The notes below the pieces were generated by a model. The model had not been told where the DNA came from, searched no databases, and saw only the letters and a list, made by a program, of their open reading frames with translations. Position numbers and translations under genes: made by a program. Source: Roseivirga echinicomitans (GTDB lineage Bacteria; Bacteroidota; Bacteroidia; Cytophagales; Cyclobacteriaceae). From it: a stretch of DNA of 64,000 nt. The stretch is taken from positions 372,001 to 436,000 of the forward strand of contig NZ_LRDB01000001.1 in NCBI RefSeq assembly GCF_001592935.1, read 5' to 3'. This document shows positions 62,364 to 64,000 of this stretch, piece by piece; the stretch's first letter is position 1, and each line of letters begins with the position of its first letter.

Positions 62364-63566
62364 ATGAAAACTCTTAAGAATTACTTTGCAATGGCCGCAC
62401 TATGTGCCGTTATTTTCGGATGCTCTGATGACGATCCAGCTCCAGTTCAAACAAAGGATGGTGTAATCTCATCACAAAGCGATGTTGATCTTGATGCCGC
62501 TGATTTAAAAGGAAGCATTACTGCTAACATTACATTATCTGCCAGCCAAGAGTGGAACCTTACGGGCCCTTTAAGTGTAGCGAGCGGAGCTAAGTTAACC
62601 ATCGAAGCGGGAACAGTGATTAAAGCTTTGGCTGGTGGAACTAACGTTTACATTGCTGTTGAGCAAGGTGCTCAAATTGAAGCCAATGGTACTGCTGCTG
62701 CGCCAATCAAAATGACGTCAAGTGCTGCAGCTCCTGCTTCAGGTGACTGGGGTGGTCTTTTACTCATGGGCAGCGCACCTATTTCTGGTGGTGGAACCGC
62801 TACTACTGAAGTGGTAGATTACACTTATGGTGGAACTAACGCAACAGACAATTCAGGTACTATTTCTTACCTAATGATTGAATACACTGGCGCTCGTATT
62901 AATGGAGACAAAGAATTCAACGGTCTTACGCTTTACGGTGTAGGTTCTGCAACTACGATTAGCAATGTTGCTGTTCTTTACGGAGATGATGATGCTGTTG
63001 AATGGTTTGGAGGAACAGTGAGTGTTTCTAACCTTTTGGTAGTAAATGCTAAAGATGATATGTTCGATTGGACTCAAGGTTATACTGGACAGAACAACAC
63101 TAACTTCTATGGTTTGAGAACTGCTGGTTTTGTTGCTGTAACTGAAGATCCAAGAGGTATCGAAGCTGACGGTAACTTAGATGGTAAATCTCCAGGAGAT
63201 GCTGGACAGTCTAACCCTAAAATTGATGGGATTACGATCATCCACAATGCTGCAGTTGAAATGTCTGATATGGTAAAAATCAGAAGAGGTTCTGGTGCTA
63301 CTATCACTAACCTTTATGTTGCTTTAGGCGCTGGTGCAACCGCTGGTGACTTAGTAGATTATTATGACTCTAGAGGTGTTGCTATTGATGCTACTACTGT
63401 TTCTGGTACTGCTAACCCTGCAAACGGTTTAAATATCGCTGATATTAAAACTTCAGGAACTACGGATGGTGTTACTTTGACTACTGCAGCAACGACTACA
63501 ATTACTTCAGGAACAACTTCTGCTGTAAACACTTCAATCTTTGCTTGGACTGGCTTTAGCTTCTAA
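62364..63566 (+). CDS. Parallel beta-helix lipoprotein, partner of the TonB receptor
   Basis: A 400-residue lipoprotein: ALCAVIFGCSDDDPAP with the lipobox Cys near 20 and the Asp-rich tract that directs surface export in Bacteroidota. The body has short repeated strands and turns of a right-handed parallel beta-helix (LTIEAGTVIKAL, YIAVEQGAQIEANGTAAAP, DWGGLLLMGSAPI, GATITNLYVALGAGA). Codons become very Ala/Gly/Thr-rich and uniform, as in a highly expressed gene. A role in ligand capture for the upstream receptor is inferred from position. Confidence 0.85.
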   Translation: MKTLKNYFAMAALCAVIFGCSDDDPAPVQTKDGVISSQSDVDLDAADLKGSITANITLSASQEWNLTGPLSVASGAKLTIEAGTVIKALAGGTNVYIAVEQGAQIEANGTAAAPIKMTSSAAAPASGDWGGLLLMGSAPISGGGTATTEVVDYTYGGTNATDNSGTISYLMIEYTGARINGDKEFNGLTLYGVGSATTISNVAVLYGDDDAVEWFGGTVSVSNLLVVNAKDDMFDWTQGYTGQNNTNFYGLRTAGFVAVTEDPRGIEADGNLDGKSPGDAGQSNPKIDGITIIHNAAVEMSDMVKIRRGSGATITNLYVALGAGATAGDLVDYYDSRGVAIDATTVSGTANPANGLNIADIKTSGTTDGVTLTTAATTTITSGTTSAVNTSIFAWTGFSF

Positions 63567-63598
63567 TAATTTAGAAGATTAGCATATATTTCACAACT

Positions 63599-63626
63599 AA
63601 GGCGCTCAGCAATGGGCGTCTTTTTT
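63599..63626 (+). terminator. Terminator after the lipoprotein gene
   Basis: A 9-bp stem (63599-63607 with 63614-63622, two G-T pairs), a six-base loop, and a T-run. It ends the receptor-lipoprotein operon. Confidence 0.8.
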
Positions 63627-63800
63627 GGTTTTGGGTTATTGGGGAGTAAGTAGATTGTTAACTAGTTTCCAGTGTGTACCAAGCTTAAATCATGCACTTA
63701 AAGTGCATTTCAAAATAGGCACTCACCACAGGTGAGCACCAGTTACAGTAGTGGTCAAGTGAGCCATAGTTCATACAAGACCATCTTCTTTTTACAGCAC

Positions 63801-63832
63801 AAAAAAAGGCCACAATTCACATTGCAGCCTTT
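63801..63832 (-). terminator. Terminator of the T9SS-cargo gene at the right edge
   Basis: On the minus strand, a 12-bp stem (63832-63821 with 63816-63805, two G-T pairs) with a 4-base loop, followed by a T-run at 63807-63801. It lies 31 bp after the stop of the right-edge gene. Confidence 0.8.
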
Positions 63833-63862
63833 GATACTTTTCATTCTGGTTTTTATTCTTGC

Positions 63863-64000
63863 TTAACCCGTAACCACGATCTTAAACTTATGCAACTCAC
63901 CATTGACCACCATGGTCAGTAGATGCACTCCTTGGCCGATTCGGCTTGGCCTAATCGCCAGTCTGTCTCCAACTCTTTCTGTCTTTATCTGCACTTCCTT
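63863..64000 (-). CDS. C-terminal end of a type IX secretion system cargo protein
   Basis: The frame is open from the right edge to a TAA at 63865-63863, 45 residues. They read KEVQIKTERVGDRLAIRPS, then QGVHLLTMVVNGELHKFKIVVTG. This is the closing part of a Por_Secre_tail (type A) sorting domain: G-hydrophobic-hydrophobic in the middle and K-hydrophobic-V-hydrophobic at the end. The body of the protein is beyond the window, so its nature is unknown. The tail shows that the organism uses T9SS. Confidence 0.72.
   Translation of the reverse strand, partial: KEVQIKTERVGDRLAIRPSRIGQGVHLLTMVVNGELHKFKIVVTG

Noticed and set aside
63655-63790. Possible small gene or RNA in the 296-bp gap before the T9SS tail
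   Set aside because: No frame with a plausible start and no structure beyond the two terminators that bound it.

Overview
The window looks like chromosomal DNA of a Bacteroidota, most likely a marine Cytophagales (Roseivirga/Fulvivirga type). Signs of this are a TonB-dependent receptor with an N-terminal carboxypeptidase-like domain, an ECF sigma/FecR pair with an STN-domain protein, a type IX secretion tail at the right edge, a FeoB-associated Cys-rich protein, DUF6702, DUF4105 and DUF5117 proteins, -7 elements of the TAnnTTTG type, and a GC content near 40%. I see no rRNA, tRNA, CRISPR array, integrase or transposase. Genes are densely packed on both strands, and no gene-free stretch exceeds about 300 bases.

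Layout. 1-6.8 kb: the C-terminally cut part of a very large secreted protein, then prmA, tpiA, recX and a DinB-family gene. 7-11 kb: an alkylation-damage region with alkB, an AlbA_2/Schlafen-type regulator, a free-standing Ada metal-binding domain, a 2OG-Fe(II) oxygenase and an AraC-MGMT fusion (a split Ada). 11-18 kb: small stress and envelope genes, a DUF4105 protein, a radical SAM/SPASM enzyme, an inositol monophosphatase and secreted proteins. 18.1-22.3 kb: a tightly coupled four-gene operon (C39-like peptidase, RimK-like ATP-grasp ligase, GCS2 carboxylate-amine ligase, N-formylglutamate amidohydrolase-like protein) that looks like a peptide-ligation and processing system. 23-30.2 kb: a type III polyketide synthase locus (PKS, methyltransferase, BamE-like protein, UbiA prenyltransferase, FAD oxidoreductase) interrupted by a 2.9-kb cassette that carries a small Cys-rich secreted peptide. 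30-43 kb: secreted proteases (DUF5117 metalloprotease, PDZ aspartyl protease, M1 peptidase), a TPR-CHAT protein, HupE/DUF6702, a DUF3298 lipoprotein and RluD-like. 44-52.9 kb: acyl-CoA dehydrogenase, uvrA, an EEP-family protein, and a CreD/wHTH/membrane-protein operon. 53-56.8 kb: ECF sigma, FecR, an outer-membrane-like protein and an STN protein with no receptor barrel. 56.8-64 kb: HAD, LOG and TIGR01777 proteins, a TonB receptor with its beta-helix lipoprotein partner, and the tail of a T9SS cargo.

The most unusual theme is structural. At three places (alkB, the inositol monophosphatase gene, the type III PKS gene) an intact gene is separated from a second, orphan copy of one of its own ends by 1.5-2.9 kb of accessory DNA. 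The PKS copy is a perfect 147-bp direct repeat and so is recent. The other two are diverged and so older. In each case the accessory DNA seems to have entered next to or within a gene while the gene's reading frame was kept whole. The youngest of these islands is a coherent cassette: an HTH regulator, a six-Cys secreted peptide, a six-bladed beta-propeller lipoprotein whose signal-peptide codons form a perfect 16-bp hairpin, and a secreted protein of unknown function.
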